Notes: a model not told the origin generated them from the letters alone. A DNA stretch of 64,000 bases from Drosophila miranda (GCF_003369915.1 NW_022881614.1:24964336-25028335), one strand, 5' to 3'. Counted from the first letter of the stretch, positions 45,822 through 56,344 are shown. Made by a program: numbers and translations.

Positions 45822-47027
45822 ATGAACGCCACCGAGAACACCCCAGCTAAGGCGCACCAGAGAGCCGCTGCATCAGCAGAGTCACCCGAAGTCGTAGACC
45901 TCACGGATTTCTCCGACGCCGAGGAACCGGAGTCCGCTGCCAAGGCGGACGAGGAAGCCGCCCCGAAGCCAGGAGTAGCCGAAGAACCCCACACCTCCGA
46001 TGGGGACATGTACGCAGATATGGAGCTCGACGCCGACGAGGCAGGGGCAGCCGACCACGAGGGTCCCCGAGACAGCCCCCCGCTGTTCTCCCGCCGACCA
46101 TCCGGGTTCCGTCGAGAGAACCTGTGGTCGCCGCCGCCGTATAAACGACGAGCCACGCCCTGCTCCCCGGAGCCAGGGTCATCGTCATTCGAAGAGGAGT
46201 TCGAAGATGCCGGTTCTAGCCAGCACAGCTTCCCGGAACCAGAGACGCCATCATACGCGCCGATGTTCGAACAGGAGTTTGAAGATGCCGGTTATCACCA
46301 GCGCCGCGATCCCCGAACCGGCCGTGGCATTTACCGCCCCGAGAGGGGGCTGGAGCGTTACACACCGAAACCATACAACGCGTACTACGACGACGGGGAG
46401 AGCGAAGAGGAGGAACCCTACGGTCGGCAATTCATAGCCGAAACAGAGACCTTTCACCACACGGTCACGCCATGGGGGTTACGCGTCACGCGTAACCACC
46501 AGATGTCCGTAGACGTCTTTGTCCCTCCCGGCCGGAATGTCAACGCGTTCTTCAGGACATTCCGAGAAGCCGCGGAACCAATCGACTACCGCTCCGAACC
46601 GGCCGCCCCAGCCAGGGCAAGCCCCCCGCACGCCGAAGCGCGACCGACAACGCCCGCATCGGATCCTCCCCGATGCCCCAATCCTCCAGAAGAGTCAGCG
46701 GCGACCACACCAACGCACGCCGAAGCGCCCCACGCGGAGGCAGCGCAAGGCCCTCCCACTGAAGAAGAGGAAAACGCCGCTCCGGTTCGACAAACGGAGC
46801 TGATCGAACCGGAGGAGCAGTGGGAAACGGGGCCGGACAGCGGGTACCCCACCATGACCCTACGGAGGGTAAAACAACCCGTTGCGGAGGAGACGGCGCC
46901 GACCCCCAAAACTGGGGAGTGGGAAGGACAAGACGAGTTGCTGGTGGACTGCGACTTGGATGAAATACTACGATTTCTTCAAGACGAATCTACGCGGGAG
47001 GGGCAAAGTCAGCGGACTTCTCCCTGA
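45822..47027 (+). CDS. unassigned 401-codon gene between env and 3' LTR
   Basis: I do not recognise this protein. It starts at the ATG in CAGCCATGAAC. Residues about 26-37 read VVDLTDFSDAEE, a textbook SUMO-interacting motif with its acidic tail. An acidic, proline-rich region follows. A repeated segment (EEEFEDAGSSQ and EQEFEDAGYHQ) lies near 46190 and 46270. A compact stretch that may be folded (TVTPWGLRVTRNHQMS, VFVPPGRNVNAFFRTF) lies near 46460-46565. Then comes a Pro/Ala/Glu-rich linker and an acidic-hydrophobic end (LLVDCDLDEILRFLQDE). The frame stops at 47027, but another frame stays open to the LTR (LIEELNQPTPWVIAPADW ...), so the true product may have been longer by about 45 residues. 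No zinc finger, protease or membrane span. Its place downstream of env recalls retroviral accessory genes. Confidence 0.6.
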   Translation: MNATENTPAKAHQRAAASAESPEVVDLTDFSDAEEPESAAKADEEAAPKPGVAEEPHTSDGDMYADMELDADEAGAADHEGPRDSPPLFSRRPSGFRRENLWSPPPYKRRATPCSPEPGSSSFEEEFEDAGSSQHSFPEPETPSYAPMFEQEFEDAGYHQRRDPRTGRGIYRPERGLERYTPKPYNAYYDDGESEEEEPYGRQFIAETETFHHTVTPWGLRVTRNHQMSVDVFVPPGRNVNAFFRTFREAAEPIDYRSEPAAPARASPPHAEARPTTPASDPPRCPNPPEESAATTPTHAEAPHAEAAQGPPTEEEENAAPVRQTELIEPEEQWETGPDSGYPTMTLRRVKQPVAEETAPTPKTGEWEGQDELLVDCDLDEILRFLQDESTREGQSQRTSP

Positions 47028-47164
47028 TCGAAGAGCTGAACCAGCCCACCCCGTGGGTAATCGCGCCGGCAGATTGGCAGGTGAACATCCCAGGCCGAGC
47101 CCTACCGGCGGGCCTCATCGAGGAGATACACCAGCGGCTGCTGGAAACGGAGAGGCTCCGTCCG

Positions 47165-48154
47165 TGTAACGAACCTTAGGAAGGTTCGTCACAGCGCGCT
47201 ACATCGCGGGATCGTCACCGCCCGAAGCACTGACAATTAGCCGGTAAGAACGCCCCCCACACCAACACATTGCCCCGCGTTTACCCAAAACCCCCCGAGA
47301 CACGAACCGTTAGCCGGTGACAACTCCCCACCGGGCCAACACATTACCCCCACCTCTAAACTTAAGCTCCCGAAGCACAGACTAGCCGATAAGAACCACC
47401 GCCCCTTCCCTTCGCGGCTTCGGGACACTCCGCGAAGCGGCAGCCAATCCGAAGCCGACGAAGACGAAGACACGTAGATACTGATAAGTTAGAGATCGGC
47501 GGCAGCGAAGTTTTCCCGAGCGCGCAAGCGCCGAGCAGACTTCACTTACGCGGAGACCCAGCGAAGTTTTCCCGAGCGCGCAAGAAGGCCCGAGACCCGG
47601 GCCGAGAATAGACGTTGTCATGCGTGACAACTAAGATACAAGTTAAGAATCCTTCCGGGAACGTGACGAAACAACACAAAATATTCAATGTACATAACAA
47701 ATTACCTGTATAACCAGCAAGCTAATAAATCATTATTGTAACGAGAACCAACCCCGTGTAAGTCATTTTTGGGGATCCAAACCCCTCCCCGGTCACCCTT
47801 ACCAACAACTACTCGCCAGCGAGCCACACTCACCTCCACTAACCCCCGACCAATCCTCGAAACCCCCCCCTCACGCAGGTGTGACACGCCCTGCGCCCCT
47901 CTCTCGACCCCCACAGGTGTGACTCGCCCTGTGACCCCTCTTTCCCGACCCACGCAGGTGTGCCTCGCCCTGCGCCCGCCTCTCTCTCGACCCACGCAGG
48001 TGTGCCTCGCTCCGCGCCTTTCTTCTCGACCCTCACGTCCGCCCAGTAAGACGAGCCGACCCCCCTTTCGGAGTTCCTGCGAACTACAAATTTCTTGTAG
48101 GAAGACCCCTGGACAGGACTGAGCTTACCTCAGCCTGGAAGAGGAGACATTACA
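47165..48154 (+). mobile_element. 3' LTR of gypsy copy 3
   Basis: 990 bp with the same TGTAACG and CATTACA ends, followed by GCCT. Compared with the 5' LTR it has no DINE-1 unit, lacks the stretch between CGTCACCG and CCCGAAGCAC (part of the triple repeat), and has an extra GC-rich segment near 47430-47580. Unit 4 of the hairpin array (47874-48016) has lost one base pair. A clear polypurine tract before the LTR is not seen. The two LTRs are thus quite different, which suggests age or recombination. Confidence 0.85.
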
Positions 48155-50398
48155 GCCTTCTTCACTCTGTCTTTGACATTCAGGTTCCAGCTAAGCTTCT
48201 TGTCAATTACCAACCCTAAGTAACTGGCACTGTCGCTAAAGGAGAGCCTGCATCCTTGTAGTATTGTAGGGTTGAGGGGCGGTACCTTGTATTTATTTGT
48301 GAATAGTACGAGTTCCGTTTTTGAGGGATTTACTCCCAGACCGCGCGATTCTGTCCAATCCGACAGTTGCGCTAGCTTTGTGGACATTAAGTCGCACAGT
48401 GTTTGGGGGTATTTCCCCGAGAAGATAATCGCAACGTCGTCCGCATAGGCCACGACTTTGCAGCCCCCCCCCCCCCCCCCCCCCCTTCTAGGTCACATAG
48501 AATCTTGTTGACTGCTATGTTCCACAGAAGAGGAGACAGGACACCACCTTGCGGGGTGCCTCTGTTGACATACCTTGACTGGGCGGACGATCCCATCGAT
48601 GATGTCACCGTCCTGCATGTGAGCAATTGATCAATGAGCATCACCAAGTGACGGTCCACCCCCAGGTCAGTCAGGGCTTCTGTAATGGCGCCCGGTACAA
48701 CGTTGTTGAAAGCTCCCTCAATATCGAGAAAGGCTATAAGTGAGTACTCTTTGTGATGCAGAGATTTCTCTACCGCTGAGATCCCTTCATGAAGAGCCGT
48801 TTCCGTGGATTTTCCTTTCCGGTAGGCATGCTGTGCGCCTGACAGCAACTGAGGGTGTATAGTTGTCCTCAGTTGCAGCCCGACGAGTCTCTCAAAGGTT
48901 TTGAGGATGAAGGACGATAGGCTGATTGGTCTAAAGTCTTTTGCAGCTGAGTGCGAGGCTTTCCCAGCTTTGGGAATGAAGACTATCTTTGCCTTAAGCC
49001 ATGTTCGCGGGATTGTACCCACAGCCAGTATCTTCATGAAGATACCTTGTAGCCAGTTGATGGCCGTATCCCCGGGCTTCTGAAGTTGGGCCGGGATTAC
49101 CTGGTCTGGGCCTGGCGATTTGAACGGGTTGAAGCTGTTTATTGCCCAGCTTATGTTACGTTTTGTGAGGATGTGATCCATCGAGGTTACCGGTCCCTCT
49201 CCTGGAAGATGTGCCGTCTCGATGGTTGTGCACCCTGCGTCTAGTAGAATGTGCAGGGACTCCTCACTGGAGTTAGTCCACGTGCCGTTATTCCTTTTAA
49301 GATACCCTACCGAGGGGTTAGTTTTTGAGAGAATCTTGCGAAGCCTTGCGGCCTCTGACGTTTCCTCAATTTCCAAGCAAAATTTTTGCCAAGAGGCCCT
49401 TTTTGCTTTCCTTGTTTCCTTTTTATATAGTGACAGACTGATTTTGTAGTCTGCCCAGTGGCTCTCCTCGTTCGCGCTTTTGGCCCTGTTGAAGAGGGTC
49501 CTGCAGCTTTTACGTAGGATGTCTATTTGTTTTGACCACCAGGGGGTTTCTTTTTCCCCTAGGTTTGCTAGAGGGGCATGCTGCCGCGAAGGCTTTGTTG
49601 CATGCCTCTGTGAACCTGTTCACTAGGCGATCTAGGTCGTCTTTTGTGTCAGGGAATGATGGTGCTTTGGAGGGGAGTAAGTCCTCCAGGACTGAGCTAT
49701 ATTTTTCCCAGTTGGCTTTCCTGGGATTAATATAGTCCTTAGGTTTCGGACACTCGAGCGATAGTGTGGTCTCGATGTATCTGTGGTCAGAGAAAGAGTG
49801 GTCATCAAGGACTTGCCAACTCTTGACTATGTCTAACAGGTTGGAAGACACTAGGGTGATGTCAATAACCTCCTGTCGATTTTTAATTATAAAAGTGGCA
49901 ACGACCCGTTGCCCCGATTACAAATAAATAGATTTGAGTTAAGGATGAAGCTGAAAAGTGACTCACCCCTTACATTTGTGTTTGAGCTCCCCCATTGAGT
50001 GTGGTGAGCGTTGGCATCGCAACCTATTAATAGGTCTATGTCCGACCTCTCGCTGTCGCTGGCTAGCTTGCGAACAAGGTCGTTGGGAGGATCGTTTCCC
50101 TCATGGGCCATGTAGGACGACATCAGCCTTAGATGTGTCCCTTTCAGCTCTAGGCTTGCCGCCGTGGTGTCGGTATCGCTATAATTATGGAGCAGAAAGA
50201 TATTAAGGTGCTTTCTGGCGAGAATGCAGGTGCGGGTCTTACCTTCATGTTGAGCTACAATTATCTTGTACTCCTTCGACCCTAGTCCACAAACCTTGTC
50301 TCCCACTATCCAAGGTTCCTGGAACAGGGCTACGTCTGCTCCGCTCTCTTCGAGGCGGAGTATAAGAGCAGCGGATGCTGCTTAACAGTGGTGGAGAT
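48155..50398 (-). pseudogene. LINE ORF2 N-terminal half: endonuclease and RT
   Basis: The apurinic-type endonuclease begins near 50398 (LQINLHHC, then a stop in place of a codon, then GADVALFQEPW). It continues with LIGCDANAHHTQWGS near 50010. The RT follows with FRPISLSSFILKTFERLV, IAFLDIEGAFNNV (catalytic D), GTPQGGVLSPLLWN and VAYADDVAIIF (YxDD). A run of 22 C on the plus strand (48464-48485) breaks the frame just before YADD. Other breaks lie near 49510 and 49887. The segment ends at the gypsy insertion, after DRVKKA. Confidence 0.85.
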
Positions 50399-51237
50399 TG
50401 ATCTGAAGGAGCCTCAAGGACATCCTTAGTGTTCTCCACCACTGTAATGTCGGCATCCGGATCGTCCTCGACTTCCTCGTGGCAACACATCGCCTCGAAG
50501 TCGCATCTCAGCGTGCCATCGGTGGAGTAGCCCTCTGGGTCTATCTCTGTGAGATCGTCGGGTGCTGCGGGTCCAGGCTGCTTTTCCAGCAGCTCGAAGC
50601 AGCGGTCGGCCAGTGCCGCTTCCACCCACTTCCACTGGTTTCTAGGTATCCGGGAGTCCGCGCTGCCTGTCAGCGTCCTTTCTCTGGCAATCTGCGCGAA
50701 TGATGTGTTAGGCAGCACTCTGGAGCGCTTCGGTGTCGGCCCCGGAGTCTCTTGCGAGCGCTGCCTTTTTGGCTGAGTGGCTTCGTTCTTCGGTGCTTCC
50801 TTGCCAAAGTTCGGCAGCACCTTCGAGGCCCACGCAACCTTCTTTATCAATTTGTCCGTCGGGCTGGACATCTGGCTTGCGTTCTGCCGACGGAGTATAT
50901 TGCCAGCACTCCTTCTATCGGCATATGTAAAAGATTTGGCTTGGACACTAGTAGATGGTGACTCATCACCCGCCACTTTACCAGCAGGCAGAGCAGCCGC
51001 AGGATTGCATAGCCACTCTGCCAAGGTATCGGTTTTGGGAGCCAATTCACCACCCACCCCGACACCGGGATGAGACCCCTTTGGGCTCTCCCTAGCATCT
51101 TCCGCCGCGCAGGTTTTCCCTGCTGATTTGCGGGTCGGGCCAGGCCTTTGGGCCGCTGCCTTCCCCTGTTTGGGATTGCTCCCTGTTGGCATTTGGGGAG
51201 TGCCAGACTCATTTTGTTTGTTTTTAAATTCTTCCAT
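50245..51237 (-). CDS. LINE ORF1 (LOA-like)
   Basis: Open from the ATG at 51237 (MEEFKNKQNES) to 50245, about 330 codons, overlapping the start of the endonuclease in another frame. Rich in Lys, Pro and Ser (KRQRSQETPGPTPKRSR), with a C-terminal acidic stretch. The position fits the nucleic-acid-binding ORF1 protein of LINEs. I see no CCHC knuckles, which many related ORF1 proteins have; they may be lost or replaced. The frame is open upstream to about 51402 without a better ATG. Confidence 0.65.
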   Translation of the reverse strand: MEEFKNKQNESGTPQMPTGSNPKQGKAAAQRPGPTRKSAGKTCAAEDARESPKGSHPGVGVGGELAPKTDTLAEWLCNPAAALPAGKVAGDESPSTSVQAKSFTYADRRSAGNILRRQNASQMSSPTDKLIKKVAWASKVLPNFGKEAPKNEATQPKRQRSQETPGPTPKRSRVLPNTSFAQIARERTLTGSADSRIPRNQWKWVEAALADRCFELLEKQPGPAAPDDLTEIDPEGYSTDGTLRCDFEAMCCHEEVEDDPDADITVVENTKDVLEAPSDQSPPLLSSIRCSYTPPRRERSRRSPVPGTLDSGRQGLWTRVEGVQDNCSST

Positions 51238-51713
51238 TCTTTCCCACGAGCTGCAGAGAAGGGGTACGGTCCGTCCTGGCAGAGATCCACGTTGCCCGGA
51301 TAAGGCATACTTAGAACAGGGGGCTGCCAAGTCCCTGAGCTCTCCGTTAACGACTGGGCTAGTTTTATATACCGGGCCCCCAGCCAGGCTGACTCTCGGC
51401 ACGGGTCGAATAACACTCTTAGTCCGGCCCGGTGTGAGCTGAATGTGGGGGGTTGGGATGTGGGTAGGTAGTGTGTAGGGATAGGGGAGTGTGTGAGCTA
51501 CTTATACGAGGCGGCACCACAAGCGAACACCCGCTGGCTGTCCGGGGCTGCTTATTTTCGGTACTCTCCCTAGGGATGTCCGATTATTCGCAGCTGAACT
51601 ACCTATATGACCTGTATATAGGTAGGTCGTTCGCTATCCGCAACCTGCGACCCGTCCGGTGGCCCCCTTTGAGCCACCTCACGAGCTCATCAGACCAGAG
51701 ATGAGCATCAGAG
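51238..51713 (-). other. 5' UTR of the LOA-like LINE
   Basis: Non-coding DNA between the element 5' end, marked by the AGACGCAA target copy, and ORF1. No motif recognised; this is where an internal promoter would be. Confidence 0.55.
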
Positions 51714-52190
51714 AGACGCAAAGTTGTTTATGAATTTTCGATACCACCCTGCCAATCCCAGAAAGCTTCTCAACGCTTTCAACGACGTCGGCAATAAAAA
51801 ATCCGAAATAGCCGAGACTTTTTCGGGGTCAGTGCGAATACCACCCTCTCCTATTATATGCCCTAGATATCTCACAGAGCGCACACAGAATTTACTTTTC
51901 TCGATATTTAAGGTCAAGCCAGCTTCCCGAATCCGCGAGGCCACGGTGTCCAAAACGAGTAAATGTCTCTCAAACGTATCTGACACCAGCAATAAGTCGT
52001 CCAAATAAACGAAGCGGACTTTATCCATTAAGCGTGTCATGGTTTGAGATGGTTTTCTAAGCGACGCAGGAATGACTTTATCCATTAAGCGTGTCATGGT
52101 TTGAGAGGCATTACAGAGACCAAACGGCATGACTTTATAATGATACAAGGGCCTCCCTGGAACCGTGAATGCAGTTAGGGAAATCTTTTT
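51714..52190 (-). pseudogene. pol: reverse transcriptase fragment of family C pol
   Basis: It has AFTVPGRPLYHYKVMPFGLC and FVYLDDLLLV (catalytic YxDD), and ends with GLAGWYRKFINNFAS at the LINE insertion. A 57-bp in-frame tandem duplication (units at 52017-52073 and from 52074) repeats TMTRLMDKV just before the YLDD motif. The N-terminal RT is missing; the frame breaks at about 52190 in a T run. Confidence 0.85.
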
Positions 52191-54280
52191 TTTTTTGAGG
52201 ACTGACGATCCTCGCTAGCATTGTTTGGAAGCAATTTTAGAAGTAGGCATTAGGCAAGTAATCGGAAAAAGAGTTTTTGTTTGGGAGAGGAAGTATTTAG
52301 TTATTTAGTGTTGCATTTAATTAGGCGATTAATTGTAGATGTAGGTGTTTATTTATTTGATTGAATCAGTTTGGATATTTAGATTTATCAATTTATTGAT
52401 TTGAATTAACCGATTTATGTATTTAGATTTATTTATTTGGTTATCTAAACATTGAATTAATTATTCGCTTATTTATTTATTGCACTATTTATTTATTTGT
52501 TTTCTCGTTACGATTGAAGGTATTGAGGATTAATTAGCCAGGAACTAGGTGTTTAGTGGAGTAGGGTAGTCAGATAATAAACAATCCAATTTATTTATCA
52601 CCAAGATAGTTAAGTAAATAGGGAATAGACGAAGGAAAGGAGTACGTTAGGAAAATTGGTTGATGAGTGACCCGGAGATTTTTAAAGGGTCGGGAAAGAC
52701 AAGGCGTAGCCCAGGCACAACGCAGGTACCAGCCGTACAACATGCCGACGACTCGGTCCCAGGACGGTAAAGCCGGCAGTAGGCCGGAAGGGCCGTCGCA
52801 AGTGGCGGAAAACGTACATGCGGGGTTGTACCAGGAGGACCCAGAGGCCGGAGTGGTAGGAGGTCAACAGCGAACCCGTAAGGACCTGGTGTTACCGTCC
52901 GAGTTAAGCTCAGCCGTGAACGCAACCTTAGCCCAAGCACAGGAGACCTACCGAGCGTCGCTCGGGCAGCAAATGGAAGCGCTGAGATCGTCAATGCAAG
53001 CGGACATGCTAGAGTTCATGCGAGAGATCAACGCTGTGGTGGGTTCGTTAAAAGCGGAGCGAACGGCGAGTGATGCGAATGGAAGGAATCGGGGATCAAA
53101 TGCAACCAGTCTGGGAGGAGGTCAATAGGAAGCACCCGCGAACCAGCAAGCACATCCAACGCACTTGTTCGTGGACAACGGAACATTGGAGGCCGATCAG
53201 AGGACCCAAGCCGATCAGAGACCCGTGGAGGAGTGGCTGTTCAACGGGATGGGCGCAGGAGCAAACCCTAACAGGAATCGACCGAGTTTCGGAGAGCAAA
53301 AGCAGATACGAAGATGGGGACTTAGCTTCGACGGTGATCCAAAGGGGATGCCCGTGGGCGAATTCATATTTCGGGTGGAGCATCTACAGACGTCGTATCA
53401 GGTACCGTGGGCGGAGGTGTTGAAAGCCTTTCACACATTGGTCAGTGGCCACGCAAGGGATTGGTACTGGATGCATGTTCGGACGGTAGGAATGCCGGAC
53501 TATGGTCTCCAGCAGCAGTTTCAAGTTCGTCGAACAGAGTTCGAGCGAGAGCAAGAGCTCAGGGAACGCTGACAACGCCACGGGGAGTCGGCGGACCAGT
53601 ACATCCAGGAGATGTTGGTGTTGAGGTCGATATTGCTGAATCCGTTCTCGGATTATGATCTAATAAAGATCATAAAGATCAATATTAGGGATGCAATTTC
53701 GAGGGTGATTTATCCAATGCAGATACCAAATCTCCAGAAGCTGCGAGAAGAGTGTGCGGACGCCGATAAACTGCTGGCGACGGACAAGGAGCGGTCCAGA
53801 CCATGGGGGTAGTAGGCGCAGGGAAGATCACAAAGCACATGAATTGGATGCGAACACTCACGACCCGGAGGAACAGACCGAGGCATTGGATGCTGTCCAT
53901 AGGACGAGGGAATCCGGAGGCGACCGCACCCAGCTGAAGTGCTGGAATTGCGCTCAGCCGGGTCACACTTATTTTGACAGTGATGTTTACACTACTATAT
54001 ATAAAGTTAACCAAGCGGTATTACCCGAAGCTAAATGGTCCGAGCGCAAGCCGATAAAGGAAAGGCAGCGTCAGTACGAGCTGGAGACGTTGCAAGGCTC
54101 ACGTATTGGGGTGTTTCACGCAAAGGATCTGAAAGTAGCCCAGGCATCTCAGTCGATGGAGCCAGAGACTCTCAATCTCAGGGTGTGGGCGATGGCCTAC
54201 GTTTGGGGCCCCTTAATTGAAAAAGCCCACCTGCTTGGCACTCCCGTTTCGGCGGAGTAATCCTGGAAACGGTAGTGTGG
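52191..54280 (+). mobile_element. element D remnant (plus strand, inside family C)
   Basis: A block between the C RT fragment and the C 5' LTR, in opposite orientation to C. The first 500 bases are AT-rich and repetitive (TTATTTATT-type); a gag gene follows. No pol, and no LTR identified with certainty. It replaces the gag region expected for C, by insertion plus deletion or by inversion. Confidence 0.55.
52742..54260 (+). pseudogene. gag: gag of element D, broken
   Basis: From the ATG at 52742 (MPTTRSQDGKAGSR). A coiled-coil-like region (VNATLAQAQETYRASLGQQM) precedes a capsid domain (QIRRWGLSFDGDPKGMPVGE, then HARDWYWMHVRT). In-frame stops occur at 53126-53128 (TAG) and 53570-53572 (TGA). 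A shift near 53800 leads to KCWNCAQPGH, a zinc knuckle whose last cysteine is lost. It belongs to the retrotransposon gag family and differs from gypsy copies 1-3. Confidence 0.75.
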
Positions 54281-54997
54281 TGTTTTGGGTGGTTTTGGAG
54301 AGAGCCGATAGGTATCAGGGCTGGAGAAGAAAGAGACAGCGGCATCTATAGTGGATCCTGGGAAGGAAAAGGAAACGGGGCGAGGAAGAAAAAAAGGAAG
54401 TTTCCGGTGGAGAATAGTGGAGGCCGCACGTGCCCTGAAAGAAAAAAAGGAAACAAAATTGGTGATCGTGGTGATAACGATCCCACCAAGACATCAGCGG
54501 CAGGCATCAACATCAGCAGAAGCGGCGGACATCGGCAGCAGCATCCCGGTACTGGCCAGGCCGGAAAACTGGTGCGAGAACCCCCGGGGAAAGAAAGCAG
54601 AAATACACCCACACGAATCAATATCACACACCTTCATCCACCCACATCACACACAACCCTCGCATGTATACCCTCATTCATAACACATCACATAACATCA
54701 CCAAATTTCACACATCTACACCCGTGAAGAAGAGCGGGACCCTGAATATGAAAAGGGAGCGAACTCAAAAGGTGGCGCTCATGGAAGGGTGGGACCCTGC
54801 TAGGGATAACGAAACCAACTATCCCCGCTGACGAAAGTGCCAACGAGGACAAGTCTGTCCTATAAATTAGATTTGTTTTTTTTTGTATGTTTTTGTTTTT
54901 GTTTTTGTTTTTGTTCTGTTCAATCCGTCCCCTGGCTTATCGGGTCGGAAACACCCCTGAACGATAGGCCAGGGTAGCAAAGAGGCGGATCATAACA
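54281..54997 (-). mobile_element. 5' LTR of family C
   Basis: In reverse it starts TGTTATGATCCGCC at 54997 and ends at 54281 (CCCAAAACA, one base off the family end). 717 bp; it lacks the 28-bp and 113-bp repeats of the other C LTRs. ATGT follows at 54998. No primer-binding site is visible on the inner side, where element D begins. Confidence 0.75.
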
Positions 54998-55110
54998 ATG
55001 TATAATAGACCTTAAATTCTTCTGTATATTTACAGTATATTTTTGAAATGAGCCAGTATATTTTGGTATAATTCTGAGGGTCGTATACCGATAAATGACA
55101 ACAATCCATA
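54998..55110 (+). repeat. second half of the split TATACCG-type repeat
   Basis: ATGTATAATAGACC, then GTATATTTACAGTATATTTT and CTGAGGGTCGTATACCG. It continues the half-repeat that stops at 29369. About 55111-55540, up to DESI2, holds TACATATG-type simple repeats and no gene. Confidence 0.75.
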
Positions 55111-55540
55111 AACAAAAAATTTTGTGTAAACTAAAAAAAAACATAAGCGGAAGTTGAAGCAAACTCTTTTGCCTCTTATAATTTGTTAAATTTTTGTTCA
55201 GAGTATGGGATGCTAACAGGCCTTTACCAGAGGTGTAAGTAACTCTCCTGCTATGACACATTTCTGAACCGCAGACATATGTAAGTACGTACATATGTCG
55301 TGTTTATACTTATGTATCTTACGCACTTATGTATGTACGGACAGATATGCATACATATGTGTGCGTGAATCTGCAAGGCATTGTGCGGTGACTCCACCGA
55401 TCGGAGAGAATCAGTTATAGGGTCCACATGCATATGTGCACTTATGTGAGAGCGTCGCGAACAGATTAATTAATTGCCCTTCATTGCAGACTGTTGCAGA
55501 AGTATATTCAGCCCAACCACACCAACAACGCATTTAATCA

Positions 55541-56344
55541 ATGTTCTCCAACGGATTGCCGTGCAATCTGTCGTTTCCGAGCTGTCTCAGTGTTCAAAAA
55601 GACGAGATTGGTAATGAAGAGCTCTTGCCATCCAATATGGGGACTAGAGAGCCTGTCATCCTCAACGTCTACGATATGGTGAGTAGTTCTCTGGTACTCC
55701 AAGAATATCCAATTTGATTTGGGATTTGGGGTATTTTCAGTACTGGATCAATGAATACACAACGTCAATTGGTCTCGGCGTATTCCATTCCGGTGTAGAA
55801 GCATTCGGGACTGAATTCGCCTACGGTGGACATCCATTTCCCTTTACAGGGGTATTTGAAATATCTCCGCGAGATCATGATGAACTGGGGGACCAGTTTC
55901 AGTTTCGGCAAAGCATTCAAATAGGCTGCACCGACTTCACGTACGAGGAAGTGCGCCGGATTGTTGAGGAATTGGGCAATCAATTTCGCGGCGATCGTTA
56001 CCACCTTATGAACAATAATTGCAATCACTTTTCTGGCTCTTTGACACAGGTATGATGTCACCCTTATTAGGTGCTACAATTCCAATATAACTTACGATTT
56101 GGTTTCAGATACTCTGCGGCCAAGAAATACCTAGCTGGGTCAATCGTTTAGCGCATTTCAGCTCCTGTGTGCCATTTCTACAAAGGTGTTTGCCCAAGTA
56201 AGCGGCTTTCATACCTCATTGTCCATTTGTACTGTACGCCATTGTATTGCTTCTGATTTCAGAGAGTGGCTGACACCGAATGCCTTGCAGCAGAATATAA
56301 CCACAATCCAAGAGCGCGAAGACTGTGACAACAGTCCTCTTTGA
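55541..56344 (+). CDS. DESI2-type PPPDE cysteine isopeptidase
   Basis: Four exons (55541-55678, 55741-56049, 56109-56197, 56263-56344) with GT-AG introns of 59-65 bp give 205 residues with no breaks. The core starts PVILNVYDM / [18 protein letters not shown], with the catalytic His in FHSG, and ends with [11 protein letters not shown], which carries the catalytic Cys. It continues [20 protein letters not shown] and KEWLTPNAL as in DESI2/PNAS-4. Such enzymes remove SUMO, ubiquitin or lipid groups from substrates. The N-terminal 32 residues before MGTREP are fly-specific; MGTREP could be an alternative start. It shares no overlap with neighbours; diego converges from the right. Confidence 0.9.

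Larger units (their letters stand above)
33984..48154 (+). mobile_element. gypsy element copy 3, LTR to LTR
   Basis: The only copy with both LTRs. GCCT flanks it at 33980-33983 and 48155-48158. Removing the element and one GCCT joins the LINE frame perfectly (DRVKKA to MTALYTCKK). The order is 5' LTR, tRNA-Lys site, gag, protease, RT-RNase H, integrase, env, two DINE-1 units, an unassigned reading frame, 3' LTR. LTR length near 1.1 kb, a Lys primer and a 4-bp duplication recall the Osvaldo/Ulysses group; that placement is an inference. Confidence 0.85.
32539..51713 (-). mobile_element. LOA-like LINE (TRIM/Bilbo type), split by gypsy copy 3
   Basis: A full-length-looking non-LTR element of about 5.0 kb once the 14.2-kb gypsy insertion is removed. 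Its 5' end is at 51713 and its 3' end (CCTAACCTAACC) at 32539. It is flanked by AGACGCAA at 32531-32538 and 51714-51721. It has ORF1, then ORF2 with endonuclease, RT and RNase H. Removing it restores the family C RT frame. Confidence 0.85.
29370..54997 (-). mobile_element. family C LTR element, outer shell of a nested insertion
   Basis: The 3' LTR end (plus-strand TGTTATGGG) is at 29370 and the 5' LTR start (plus-strand ...CATAACA) at 54997. ATGT flanks both outer ends (29366-29369 and 54998-55001), and the host repeat continues across. All DNA between lies inside this one insertion: C pol fragments, a LOA-like LINE, gypsy copy 3 and remnant D. Confidence 0.8.
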
